A DNA stretch of 16,312 bases from DATFWC01 sp045801465 (GCA_045801465.1 JBJMSU010000201.1:1-16312), one strand, 5' to 3'. Counted from the first letter of the stretch, positions 1-7,191 are shown. Notes: generated by a model not told the origin, from the sequence alone. A program made the numbers and translations.

Positions 1-776
1 TCGCCGAGCCGCAACAGGCCGTGGTCGACGAACACGCAGGTGAGCTTCTCCCCGATGGCCTCGTGGATCAGCACCGCGGCGACGGCAGAATCGACGCCAC
101 CCGAGAGCCCGCAAACAACCCTGGCGTTGCCTACCTGGGCGCGGATACGTCCGATCGCCTCGTCCTTGAACGTCCGCATGGTCCAGTCGCCCCGGCAGGC
201 GGCGATGCCGCGGACGAAATTGCGCAACAGCGCGGCACCGTGCGGCGTGTGCACCACTTCGAGGTGGAACTGGGTGGCGTAGAATTTGCGGGCATCGTCG
301 GCGATCGCGGCAATCGGCGCGTTGGGCGAGGTGCCGACGACGCGAAAACCTTCCGGCAGCCGGGTCACGCGGTCGCCATGGCTCATCCACACCGGATAGC
401 GCTCGCCCTTGCGCCACACCCCGTCGAACAGGGCGGACTCTTCCGTCACCTCGACCTCGGCGCGCCCGAACTCGCGATGGTGTCCGCCCTCCACGGTGCC
501 GCCGAGCTGGTGCGCCATGGCCTGCTCGCCGTAGCAGATGCCGAGCACCGGGATACCCGCGCGATAGATCGAGGGCGGCGCCAGCGGCGCGTTATCGTCG
601 AGCACCGAGGCGGGACCGCCGGACAGGATCACGCCGCGCGGCCGCATGGCGGCGAAGGCCTGCTCCGCCTGGTTGAACGGTGCGATCTCGGAATAGACCC
701 CCTCCTCGCGCACGCGGCGGGCGATGAGCTGCGTCACCTGGGAGCCGAAATCGACGATGAGAATCTTGTCGTGCAT
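1..776 (-). CDS. guaA: GMP synthase (glutamine-hydrolysing), N-terminal part, cut by the window edge
   Basis: It amidates XMP to GMP in the cytoplasm, using glutamine ammonia and ATP, the last step of GMP synthesis. The visible 258 codons cover the class I glutamine amidotransferase domain (about residues 3-195) and the start of the ATP-pyrophosphatase domain. The nucleophile Cys81 lies in GICYGEQ, and the His/Glu pair of the triad in FHLEVVHT. The PP-loop GLSGGVDSAVAAVL opens the synthase domain, and the sequence reaches TCVFVDHGLLRLG, as in E. coli GuaA, before the edge. The start is the ATG at 774-776 (MHDKILIVDFGSQ), the usual GuaA N-terminus, preceded by AAGG. The C-terminal dimerisation domain lies outside the window. 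It is divergent from the Aat-like gene. With guaB 7 kb away on the same strand, both GMP-branch steps sit in one neighbourhood. The identification is essentially certain. Confidence 0.97.
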   Translation of the reverse strand, partial: MHDKILIVDFGSQVTQLIARRVREEGVYSEIAPFNQAEQAFAAMRPRGVILSGGPASVLDDNAPLAPPSIYRAGIPVLGICYGEQAMAHQLGGTVEGGHHREFGRAEVEVTEESALFDGVWRKGERYPVWMSHGDRVTRLPEGFRVVGTSPNAPIAAIADDARKFYATQFHLEVVHTPHGAALLRNFVRGIAACRGDWTMRTFKDEAIGRIRAQVGNARVVCGLSGGVDSAVAAVLIHEAIGEKLTCVFVDHGLLRLG

Positions 777-842
777 GACCGACCTTGTCGCATGCCCCGG
801 AAACATGCGCCGGCCGACGGCTCCGCAGCCGTTCGGACGGGC

Positions 843-871
843 TTTGTGCGGCGCAACCCCAGCGAGGTCAA
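843..871 (-). promoter_or_regulatory. Candidate sigma70-type promoter for guaA
   Basis: On the minus strand TTGACC (866-871) is separated by 17 bases from CACAAA (843-848), about 67 bases upstream of the guaA start. The -35 box is good and the -10 box is poor (only the second A and last A are well matched), so this is a tentative call from spacing and position only. Confidence 0.25.
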
Positions 872-971
872 GGCTCAGCCCTGCCGGTCATAAAAACAAA
901 ACCATATCCCACGATTACGTGCTGGAATTGAAGGAGCGCGGCAGCCGCATCGAGGCAATCCGAGCGCCGCG

Positions 972-988
972 GCTAACGCTCCGTTAGC
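972..988. repeat. Short perfect inverted repeat between guaA and the Aat-like gene
   Basis: GCTAACG (972-978) and CGTTAGC (982-988) form perfect 7-bp arms around CTC. It lies 54 bases upstream of the Aat-like start and about 200 bases upstream of guaA. The symmetry would suit a dimeric repressor site or a small hairpin. No regulator is identifiable. The rest of the 777-1042 gap shows no convincing gene. Confidence 0.4.
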
Positions 989-1042
989 AAGCCTTATGCA
1001 AAGAAATCGGGACCTTTCGAGCTTTTGCCTGCCGGAGCGACC

Positions 1043-1996
1043 ATGAGCGTGGACATCGACTGTCCTTCCATCGTCCCGGATGTTGCGCCCGACGACCGGC
1101 GCACCCGCCTGTTTCGCGAGAGCGCGATGGAGCGGCTCGAGCGCTGGGTGCTGGGACTTGCCTGGCCCTTGAAGCCGCAGCGCCTCGGCGGTCTGCCGGC
1201 GCTCGGCCGCCTGTGGCTCGCCGACCTGATCGCGCCCGACCATGCGCTTCCCGATCCGCGGCGCACGTTCAATGCCGGCGGCTTGTGCGGGATCGTCCAC
1301 GACCTCTCGGTGCCCACCCTGATGAAGGCCTACGAGCGCGGCCTGTTCACCTTCGCGCATGTCGGGCCGTTGAAGTGGGTGTCGCCGCCGGAACGCTGCG
1401 TGCTCTACTTCGACGAGATGCATATCGCCAAGAAGCTGCGGCGGCAGATGCGCCAGGGCCGCTACAGCGTCAGCTTCGATCGCGATTTCGAAGGCGTCAT
1501 CCGCGCCTGCGCGGCACGACGCGACGGCAAATGGCACGTCACCTGGATCACGCCGACGATCATGCACGCCTATGCCGAGCTGTTCGATGCCGGCGTGGTG
1601 CACTCGTTCGAGGTGTGGAACGAGGCGGGTGCGCTGGTGGGCGGCGGCTACGGCGTCGCGCTCGGCCGCGTGTTCTTCACCGAATCGCAGTTCTCGCGCG
1701 AGCCGAACACCTCGAAGATCGGCTTCACGGCGCTGAATTGGCATCTCGCCAGATGGGGCTATCGGCTCAACGACGGCAAATGGCCGACGTCGACCATCAT
1801 CGACATGGGATTTCGCTCGATCCAGCGACATAAGTTCCTGGCCGAATTGGCAGCCGCCGTTCGCCGAGACGGCAAGCACGGCCGCTGGAGCGCGGAAGCC
1901 GATCTCGCAACGATAGCGGCCTGGGAACCAGGCATTGCCCCGGCGGCAAATGCCGCGTGGACCCAGCGCGCACCGCTCGAAGCGATGGGCTTCTGA
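1043..1996 (+). CDS. Leucyl/phenylalanyl-tRNA-protein transferase (Aat) family protein, divergent
   Basis: The central region (about residues 68-266) follows the Aat family: LPDPRR, AYERGLF (AYRRGIF in Aat), KWVSPPERCVLYF, TWITPTIMHAY, HSFEVWNEAGALVGGGYGVALGRVFFTESQFSR, and a GYRLNDGKW block. True Aat transfers Leu or Phe from tRNA to N-terminal Arg/Lys of proteins, marking them for ClpS/ClpAP. Compared with E. coli Aat, Glu156 is kept (Glu214 here) and Asp186 is kept (Asp244). However, Gln188 aligns with Lys246, the RGIFPW motif is RGLFTF, and ESMFS is ESQFS. The protein is 317 residues against about 234, with an extra N-terminal segment of about 65 and a C-terminal tail. The ATG at 1043 is chosen over an in-frame TTG at 1025. 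Fold membership is confident. Whether it still transfers amino acids or uses another acceptor (it belongs to the GNAT-like fold) is open, so no gene symbol is given. Confidence 0.85.
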   Translation: MSVDIDCPSIVPDVAPDDRRTRLFRESAMERLERWVLGLAWPLKPQRLGGLPALGRLWLADLIAPDHALPDPRRTFNAGGLCGIVHDLSVPTLMKAYERGLFTFAHVGPLKWVSPPERCVLYFDEMHIAKKLRRQMRQGRYSVSFDRDFEGVIRACAARRDGKWHVTWITPTIMHAYAELFDAGVVHSFEVWNEAGALVGGGYGVALGRVFFTESQFSREPNTSKIGFTALNWHLARWGYRLNDGKWPTSTIIDMGFRSIQRHKFLAELAAAVRRDGKHGRWSAEADLATIAAWEPGIAPAANAAWTQRAPLEAMGF

Positions 1997-2021
1997 GGTT
2001 TTGCACGGCGACTCTCCACGT

Positions 2022-2114
2022 CGTCATTGCCGGGCTTCGACCCGGCAATCCCGCTTGCATTGGCAAGGCTGTGCCAAACTGAGCGAGCTGGCCGGGACAA
2101 GCCCGGCCATGACG
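2022..2114. repeat. Two inverted REP-like palindromes (BIME-like intergenic element)
   Basis: Two related hairpins face each other. TGCCGGG/CCCGGCA spans 2028-2047, and TGGCCGGG/CCCGGCCA spans 2089-2109. Their flanks are also inverted, with CGTCAT at 2022-2027 and ATGACG at 2109-2114. The right unit read on the minus strand is nearly the same as the left unit. Such CGTCATxGCCGGG palindromes are common between genes of Bradyrhizobium-type genomes. The element fills the gap between two convergent genes and could stop or stabilise transcripts from both sides. Confidence 0.75.
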
Positions 2115-2139
2115 GACGGAGTTGGTCGCGATACGAGGA

Positions 2140-2898
2140 TCAGATCATGGAGGCGACGGAGGCGTAGCCCATGGTGCGGGCCAAGCCGCGCACCCGCTCT
2201 TTCTGGTCCGGGCGCATGATGGCAAGCAGTGGCCGCGCCGCATAATAGAGCCGTTGGAACTCGGATTGCGGGACTTCCGGTTTCCTGCCGATGTTGATTT
2301 GCGCCATCTGCAGCCTGCCGATCTGGCGCAGTTCCGCTTCCACTGGTCCCCACAGCGGCACCTGGTCGGGTGTCATGCGCAGGCCCGATCTGAGCCGGGC
2401 GATTTCCGCCATGGTGAGCACCCCGTCGTAGCGGCGATCGATGATTTTGGGCGGCTCGACCTGGACCTGGGGATTGATTTGCAGCTTCGGCGGGGCCGGT
2501 TGCGTCGCGACGGGAGCATAGGCCAGCGCCACTTTCTTCGGCGGCGGCGTCAACGCCGGCTTGGCGACGACCGGTTCGAGCGGCGGGGGCCGGCGCGGCG
2601 GCCGCGCCTGAGGGGCTGCGGTGTTTGCGCTCGCCGTCAGTTCGTCGTTGATGACCGGCCGCTCCCTCTCAGGCACGACAGGGGCCGAGCCTGCCGTCAT
2701 GTCCCACAGCTGCAGACCAGGCGAAGCGCTGGGAGCACGAGGAGCAACGTCAGGGCGCCGCTCCGACCAGAGCAGGGGAGCCGAAGCGGATTTTCGAACC
2801 TCCTGGGCAGGGGAGCGCAGGATGGCGACGGTGCCGATTCCGACCACGGCCACGGTTACGGCGAGGCCGCCCACGGCACCGATCAGAGGCCAATCCAT
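2140..2898 (-). CDS. Membrane-anchored protein with proline-rich linker and LTXXQ/Spy-like helical C-terminus
   Basis: This 252-residue protein begins at ATG 2896-2898 (MDWPLIGAVGG). An in-frame TTG at 2950-2952 would add 18 residues but lacks a clear ribosome site. Residues about 3-25 form one transmembrane segment. Next comes a Pro/Ala-rich, low-complexity linker, including a PPRRPPP stretch, up to about residue 155. The last 95 residues are predicted helical and contain RMTPDQVPLWGPVEAELR and, later, MRPDQKERVRGLARTMGY. These resemble the LTXXQ repeats of Spy/CpxP-like periplasmic proteins, although the first position is Met rather than Leu. The expected topology is a short cytoplasmic end with the C-terminal domain in the periplasm. 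The family link is by motif only. A periplasmic stress or chaperone role is inference. It lies downstream of the small VIRFP gene on the same strand. Confidence 0.75.
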   Translation of the reverse strand: MDWPLIGAVGGLAVTVAVVGIGTVAILRSPAQEVRKSASAPLLWSERRPDVAPRAPSASPGLQLWDMTAGSAPVVPERERPVINDELTASANTAAPQARPPRRPPPLEPVVAKPALTPPPKKVALAYAPVATQPAPPKLQINPQVQVEPPKIIDRRYDGVLTMAEIARLRSGLRMTPDQVPLWGPVEAELRQIGRLQMAQINIGRKPEVPQSEFQRLYYAARPLLAIMRPDQKERVRGLARTMGYASVASMI

Positions 2899-2968
2899 GG
2901 TCAACCGCCGCTTCCATCCATCTTGCAGACCGCCTTGCGGGCGGGCGCGCAATGACCAAAAAAGGATG

Positions 2969-3148
2969 TCACGGATTGGTCACTTGCGACGTTTTCTCCT
3001 GTGCGCGGCGCTTCGGGGTTTCATCCCAGCGCTCGATCCGCACGACGGGAAGGAGAATGATGGATGCGGTCTCGTCGGGCCGACGAGATGCGCTGACGGT
3101 CTTGCGAGCCGTCCGCCGCTCGATCGGAAATCGGATCACTGTTCCCAT
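2969..3148 (-). CDS. Small 'VIRFPxERR' hypothetical protein (59 aa)
   Basis: A 59-residue, Arg-rich soluble protein starting MGTVIRFPIERR and containing ASIILLPVVRIERW. Short proteins with this VIRFPxERR opening and an 'ILPVVRIERW' centre recur in Bradyrhizobium-type genomes. I recognise the pattern but no assigned function. The start is the ATG at 3146-3148 because GGGAGG lies seven bases upstream; a further in-frame Met 10 codons earlier has no such site. No membrane segment or signal peptide is visible. It is followed 70 bases later by the LTXXQ-like membrane protein on the same strand, so co-transcription is possible. It is probably a real gene, given the strong ribosome site and the conserved-looking centre. 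Confidence 0.7.
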   Translation of the reverse strand: MGTVIRFPIERRTARKTVSASRRPDETASIILLPVVRIERWDETPKRRAQEKTSQVTNP

Positions 3149-3248
3149 ACGGGCCTCCCGTTGCACCCTGTCGCACACTGGCGATGTTGGGGGGAGCTAA
3201 GCACGAGTTCTTCCGCCCATACTGTGACGTGCCTCACACGAGCCTCGT

Positions 3249-4547
3249 TCACCGTCGCACCAGTACGGTGACGAAAAACCCGTCCGTATCGGTGCGCCGC
3301 GGCGTCATCAGCAGGCCGTGATCCGACATCAGGACGGCGCGGCGGAACAGGAAGGCGCGCTCGCCGAGCGCGTCGATCACCTGCGTCGGAGCAATCGGCG
3401 CGAATTCCGGATGACGGTCGAGAAAGGCACGCACCTGGCCGCCATTCTCGTCATCGAGCACCGAGCAGGTGACATAGGCGATGCGGCCGCCCGGCTTGAC
3501 GAGGGTTGCGGCGCGGTCGAGCGCCGCGGATTGCTGCTTCATCCGCTCGTGCAGCGCGCCGGGGCGCACCCGCCATTTGGCGTCCGGATTGCGCCGCCAT
3601 GACCCGGTGCCGGTGCACGGCGCATCGATGAGGACGAGATCGGCGCGGCCGGCGAGATCGGCGAGCGCATCGGCCTTTGCCTTGGGCGTGCGGACCTGGA
3701 CGTTGCGCGCGCCGGCCCGCTCCAGGCGGTCGTGGATCGGCGCCAGCCGGCGCTTGTCGGTGTCGGTCGCATAGATCTGGCCGTGGTTCTGCATCTGGGC
3801 GGCAAGCGCCAGCGTCTTGCCGCCGGCCCCGGCGCACAGATCGACCACCTGTTCTCCGGGTCGCGCCGCCGTCAGCAGGGCGGCGAGCTGCGATCCCTCG
3901 TCCTGCACCTCGACAAAGCCCTTGAGGAACGCAGGCTCGGCGTGCAGCGCCGGGCTCCTGGCATCCGACAGCAGCGCGATGCGAAGCCCCCACGGCGACC
4001 AGCGGGTCGGTTGCGGAAACAGATCCGCCAGTGCGGCGGCGGCCTTGTCGCGGTCGGCCTTGAGCGTATTCACGCGCAGATCGAGCGGCGCGCGGGCCGC
4101 GAGCGCGGCGCCCTCCTCGGCGCGGTCCTCGCCGAAGGTCGCCGCGAGCGGGGCATCGAGCCATTCGGGATAGTCGCCGGCAACATGCGGCGGCGCGCCG
4201 TCGAGCGTTCCCTCCTGCAGGTGCCGGCGCTCCTCCCCGCTCAGCGCGCCGGGCGCAAAACGCGAGCCGTCGGCAAGCGCCGCGACCGCCTCGACATCAA
4301 GCCCGCGCTGGCGCTTGAGCATGCCGAGCACAATGGCGCGCGGGGTCGCCTCGCCCATGATCCAGGCCGCCGAAGCCTTGTGGCGCAGCGCGTCATAGAC
4401 CAGCCCGGCAATCGCCGCGCGATCGCCCGAGCCGGCGAAGCGATGGGAAAGGCCCCAATCCTTGAGCGCATCGGCGGCGGGCCGCCGCCTCGCTTCGATG
4501 TCGGCCAGGACCTCGATGGCTGCCGACAATCGCGCGGCGGGGGTCAT
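3249..4547 (-). CDS. RsmB/Sun-family RNA (cytosine-5) methyltransferase
   Basis: A SAM-dependent m5C RNA methyltransferase of the NOL1/NOP2/Sun family, probably acting on 16S rRNA in the cytoplasm (RsmB methylates C967 in E. coli). The 432 residues comprise an N-terminal NusB-like helical region (about 5-140), then a substrate-binding section containing FVEVQDEGSQLAALL, then the Rossmann methyltransferase core. Motif I is VDLCAGAGGKTLALAA (235-250). Motif IV, DAPCTGTGSWRRNPDAKWR, carries Cys311. Motif VI, YVTCSVLDDENG, carries the nucleophile Cys361. Both family cysteines are present. The start is the ATG at 4545-4547, which overlaps the stop of the upstream MAPEG gene as ATGA, so translation is probably coupled; a longer upstream reading in this frame is only the shadow of that gene. 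The family is certain; the exact rRNA target and the symbol are not, since alphaproteobacteria often carry several paralogues. Confidence 0.93.
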   Translation of the reverse strand: MTPAARLSAAIEVLADIEARRRPAADALKDWGLSHRFAGSGDRAAIAGLVYDALRHKASAAWIMGEATPRAIVLGMLKRQRGLDVEAVAALADGSRFAPGALSGEERRHLQEGTLDGAPPHVAGDYPEWLDAPLAATFGEDRAEEGAALAARAPLDLRVNTLKADRDKAAAALADLFPQPTRWSPWGLRIALLSDARSPALHAEPAFLKGFVEVQDEGSQLAALLTAARPGEQVVDLCAGAGGKTLALAAQMQNHGQIYATDTDKRRLAPIHDRLERAGARNVQVRTPKAKADALADLAGRADLVLIDAPCTGTGSWRRNPDAKWRVRPGALHERMKQQSAALDRAATLVKPGGRIAYVTCSVLDDENGGQVRAFLDRHPEFAPIAPTQVIDALGERAFLFRRAVLMSDHGLLMTPRRTDTDGFFVTVLVRR

Positions 4548-4969
4548 CCGAGACCAAGCAGGACGCGGACCGCGAAGATGATCCACATCAAGAGCAGCAC
4601 GATCACGCCGAAGATGTAGGCATAGAAGCGCCGCGGCACATTGTTGCTGCCGGTATGAATCGCGGCATGCACGATGCGCGAGACGACGAACAGCCACGAC
4701 ATGATCACGAACAGGAGATCGGCCTTGCGCGCGGCCAGCGCCAATATGACCAGCACGTAAAACAGGACCGGCACTTCCAATTGGCTGTGGAAGGCGTTTC
4801 CGATCTTGGTTTCGCGCTCAGGCCAGGCCGGCTGGCGAAGCGCGATGTCGCGAATCTTGACCTCGCCGCGGCGGATCGAGGACGTTCGCACCGAAGCCAT
4901 CCAGAATAACAGGACGAAGGTCAGTCCCACCTGAACAAAGACGGGAAGCAGAACGGCTTGGATCGACAT
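4544..4969 (-). CDS. MAPEG family membrane protein
   Basis: A 141-residue integral membrane protein with four predicted helices (about 5-27, 65-81, 85-103, 116-138). The MAPEG signature is visible: IGNAFHSQLEVPVLFYVL after helix 1 (Asn58, Gln63, Glu65), then SRIVHAAIHTGSNNVPRRFYAYIFG. Eukaryotic family members are microsomal glutathione transferases or eicosanoid enzymes; for most bacterial members, including this one, the substrate is unknown. The start is the ATG at 4967-4969. Its stop overlaps the start of the RNA methyltransferase by four bases (ATGA), a coupling that suggests one transcript rather than a shared function. Confidence 0.9.
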   Translation of the reverse strand: MSIQAVLLPVFVQVGLTFVLLFWMASVRTSSIRRGEVKIRDIALRQPAWPERETKIGNAFHSQLEVPVLFYVLVILALAARKADLLFVIMSWLFVVSRIVHAAIHTGSNNVPRRFYAYIFGVIVLLLMWIIFAVRVLLGLG

Positions 4970-5118
4970 AATCAGACCTGCAGGTTTCGCCGCGATATGC
5001 GCTGGCGTATTATCTTATAGCAATCGCATAGGCGGATGACCTGCCACATCCGGTTCGCTTGAAACTGTTCCAATCTTGCGGTTTGTTGCGACCTGTTCCG
5101 CCGGTTGCCAGGAAGTCC

Positions 5119-5511
5119 ATGCGGATCTCAAACGCCATCATCCTGCTCCTGGCATTCGCCGCGCCCGCGCAGGCACAGCCGGTGCAGATCACCGGGAAGC
5201 TCGGCTATTTGTCGGAATGGGAGATCGCGGCCACGGTCGATGAACATGCCTCTGCCGGAACGAAGGAATTCTCCGGGCCTCTTGTCTTGAGGCATGTCGG
5301 TGTGTGCACCCCAGGCCGGCCGGTCGAGATGTCGGGCGAGATCCGCTACCACATCACCGGATGGATCTCGCCGCGCATGAAGGCGATCTTGCGCATCGAA
5401 GGCACCGAATGCGGCTTCGAGGCAAAATTGTCGGAAGCCTATGAGGGCGTGCTGTCGTGCCCGCAGTGGCGGGGCGTCCCCGTCAGCCTGTTCGTCAAGG
5501 CGGCCGACTAG
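5119..5511 (+). CDS. Small exported protein of unknown function
   Basis: A 130-residue protein with a clear Sec signal peptide: MRISNAIILLLAFAAPAQA, with predicted cleavage after Ala19 (A-Q-A). The mature domain of about 111 residues looks beta-rich and contains three cysteines (63, 98, 114), two of which could form a periplasmic disulfide. The start is the ATG at 5119, which has AGGAAG four bases upstream; an in-frame TTG 60 bases earlier would bury the signal peptide. I recognise no family. It is convergent with the metal operon, with only 15 bases between the stop codons and no obvious terminator there. It has the coding character of a real secreted protein, but its role cannot be named. 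Confidence 0.78.
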   Translation: MRISNAIILLLAFAAPAQAQPVQITGKLGYLSEWEIAATVDEHASAGTKEFSGPLVLRHVGVCTPGRPVEMSGEIRYHITGWISPRMKAILRIEGTECGFEAKLSEAYEGVLSCPQWRGVPVSLFVKAAD

Positions 5512-5526
5512 GCGGCTCCCATGTGA

Positions 5527-6039
5527 TCAATGCGGCGCCGGCTCGCCCTTGCGCGCCTCCTCCACCATCACCTCGACCTCGATCCTGCCGGCGCGCTCGA
5601 AGATCAGCGTCATGGCGAACGACTCATAGGCCGCAGGCTTGCGCCCCAAGCCCGACAGCAGCAGGTGCGGCCCGCTGCTCCTCAGGATCAGTTCCTGGCC
5701 GCCCTTCACGTCGAGCCCCGACGCCTTGCGCGTGTGCGTGCCATCGCCGACCGGCGTGCGCAGCTCGATCGTCTGCGCCGCCGCGGACGTGGCGCCGATG
5801 AGCCGGTCCGGCCGCCTGTCCTGGTTCTTGATGATCATATACACAGCCGCGGTGCTCACGGCCGGATCGGTGATCTCGAAGCACCAGGGATGCACGATCT
5901 CGAAGCCTTTGATCTTGTGGGAATGAGCAAGCGCGCCGGCGGTCCAGGCCGACGCGATCAGGAGCGCGAGCCCAAGGGGTCGCAGCAGGCAAGCCGCACG
6001 GTCCCCTGCTGCCCGCAAACATTCGATCGGTGTGCGCAT
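5527..6039 (-). CDS. PCu(A)C-like (DUF461) periplasmic protein with altered metal ligands
   Basis: This 170-residue exported protein has a signal peptide ending AGALA, so the predicted mature form starts at His39 (HSHKIKGFEIVHPW). The body matches the PCu(A)C copper chaperone family: AVYMIIKNQDRRPDRLIGATS, a TIEL strand, SGPHLLLSGLG, and FERAGRIEVEVMVEE near the end. Canonical members hold Cu(I) with an H(M)x10Mx21HxM set. Here the first His is Arg94 (ELRTP), the middle Met has no equivalent, and the final HxM reads HLL, leaving His125 alone. Alternative ligands could be His39, His41, His50 or Cys53. It is the last gene of the DUF2946-barrel-PCu(A)C operon; its ATG (6037-6039) follows the preceding stop by two bases. 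A copper role is plausible from family and context but the binding mode must differ. Confidence 0.85.
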   Translation of the reverse strand: MRTPIECLRAAGDRAACLLRPLGLALLIASAWTAGALAHSHKIKGFEIVHPWCFEITDPAVSTAAVYMIIKNQDRRPDRLIGATSAAAQTIELRTPVGDGTHTRKASGLDVKGGQELILRSSGPHLLLSGLGRKPAAYESFAMTLIFERAGRIEVEVMVEEARKGEPAPH

Positions 6040-6041
6040 GA

Positions 6042-7130
6042 TCAAAACGCCGCCGCAATGCCGGTCACGACGCGGAAGTCGGGTTTCGATTGCAGGCCGT
6101 TCGGCTCGTTGATGACCGGCACGCCGACCGACGCGAAGCCAGAGACATTGCCCATGGAGGCGCGAATGCCGGGCGAGAGGTAGACGGTGTTGCCGCCCGA
6201 ATTGGGGTCGACGACGCCGGCGGTCACCTGCTTGTCGTGCCACTCGCCATTGAGCTCGAGCACGAGGTCGAGCTTGAACTGCGGCGGCGGCGCCGGCTCG
6301 GGCCCGTGATCGTGATTGTGCACGTGGCCTGCTTTCGTCTTGCCGCGGGACGGGGTTACATGGGCGTGAGCGTGCAGCGGATCGTTGGGATCGGTCCAGC
6401 CGATGGCGCGGAACGAGACGGCGGCGTTGTAACGGAAGCGGTCGCCCAAATTCGTGTCCTGCACGCCGTTGCCGACGAACTGGTAGAGCACGTTGGCGTC
6501 GAGCGACCAGCGGCCCAGATGCTGCGTGGCGGCGAGGCCCAACAGCCCATCCCAGCCGCCGGAACCGGGCTGGAACTCGGCTTCGAACCGCTCGCCGAGA
6601 TCGTCGAACACGTTCGTCCGGCCGGTCGGCGCCTTGCCGCCGAACAGGAGGGCCACCTCGGTGCCGGTTGCTCGATTGTTGAAGAACCGCCACTGCCCGA
6701 GCGCCGTCAAGTCGCCGATACCCGCGGAATCGCCGCGGAAGTCGACGCTGTTGATCGCGACGCCGGCCACGTGCTCGTGGTGTCCCTCGCGAATGTCCGT
6801 GCGCAGAACATAAGGAAGACTGAGGTAGACCGACAGGTCGTTGGTGAGACCGAGGCCGCCCACGATCGTCGGGCTCTGAATGGTGCCGATGCTGTGGACA
6901 TGCTCATGGCGCCCTGCCGCCGCGGCCAGCGCGGCATCGCTCAACCCGCCGAGCTTGATGTACTCGTAGAAGAACGCGATCGCGCCATGGCCCTGTTCCA
7001 GCGGGGTCGCCGGTATGGTGGCGATGGCTCCGGACGTTTCGATGCCGCCGACGCCGCCTGGATGATGCGCCAGGGCCGGTGTGGCGACGAGAAGGGCAAG
7101 CACGCTTGCCGACAGCATTCTGTGCGTCAT
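6042..7130 (-). CDS. His-rich outer-membrane beta-barrel, transporter/MetA-like family
   Basis: A 362-residue protein with a signal peptide (MTHRMLSASVLALLVATPALA) cleaved before His22-His23. The body consists of alternating amphipathic strands with GLTNDLSVYLSLPYVLRTD, LFGGKAPTGRTNVFDD and VYLSPGIRASMGN, as in the proteobacterial 'transporter' proteins related to the phenol MetA-pathway family. The protein ends in Phe, the usual terminal residue recognised by the barrel assembly machinery. Three His clusters stand out: HEHVH (75-79), HHEH (117-120) and a run at 253-275 containing HAHAH and HVHNHDH; these should sit in loops and bind metal. The start is the ATG at 7128-7130 with GGAGAGG just upstream. 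It lies between DUF2946 and the PCu(A)C-like gene. A role in passage or binding of copper or zinc at the outer membrane is inference. Confidence 0.82.
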   Translation of the reverse strand: MTHRMLSASVLALLVATPALAHHPGGVGGIETSGAIATIPATPLEQGHGAIAFFYEYIKLGGLSDAALAAAAGRHEHVHSIGTIQSPTIVGGLGLTNDLSVYLSLPYVLRTDIREGHHEHVAGVAINSVDFRGDSAGIGDLTALGQWRFFNNRATGTEVALLFGGKAPTGRTNVFDDLGERFEAEFQPGSGGWDGLLGLAATQHLGRWSLDANVLYQFVGNGVQDTNLGDRFRYNAAVSFRAIGWTDPNDPLHAHAHVTPSRGKTKAGHVHNHDHGPEPAPPPQFKLDLVLELNGEWHDKQVTAGVVDPNSGGNTVYLSPGIRASMGNVSGFASVGVPVINEPNGLQSKPDFRVVTGIAAAF

Positions 7131-7152
7131 TTTCCTCTCCTGCATGCCGTTG

Positions 7153-7174
7153 CGCGGCCACAAGGGCGGCCGCG
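7153..7174. repeat. GC-rich hairpin between the DUF2946 and barrel genes
   Basis: CGCGGCC (7153-7159) and GGCCGCG (7168-7174) form perfect 7-bp arms around eight bases. The hairpin sits in the 61-base gap between two genes of the same operon and has no following T-tract on the minus strand. It could tune the ratio of the two products by partial termination or mRNA protection; that is inference. Confidence 0.4.
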
Positions 7175-7191
7175 AGTTCGGCGTAAGGCAG

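Noticed and set aside
21..893. Long plus-strand open frame of 290 codons
   Set aside because: It is antisense to guaA, which matches GMP synthase along its length; the plus-strand translation has the Arg/His/Gly-rich look of a shadow frame in high-GC DNA.
4548..4697. Extension of the RNA methyltransferase by 50 residues upstream
   Set aside because: It overlaps the MAPEG gene, and the ATGA overlap at 4544-4547 gives a natural coupled start.
6040..6693. N-terminal extension of the PCu(A)C-like protein to 388 residues
   Set aside because: The extra part overlaps the barrel gene in another frame and is Arg-rich noise; the signal peptide begins at the ATG at 6039.
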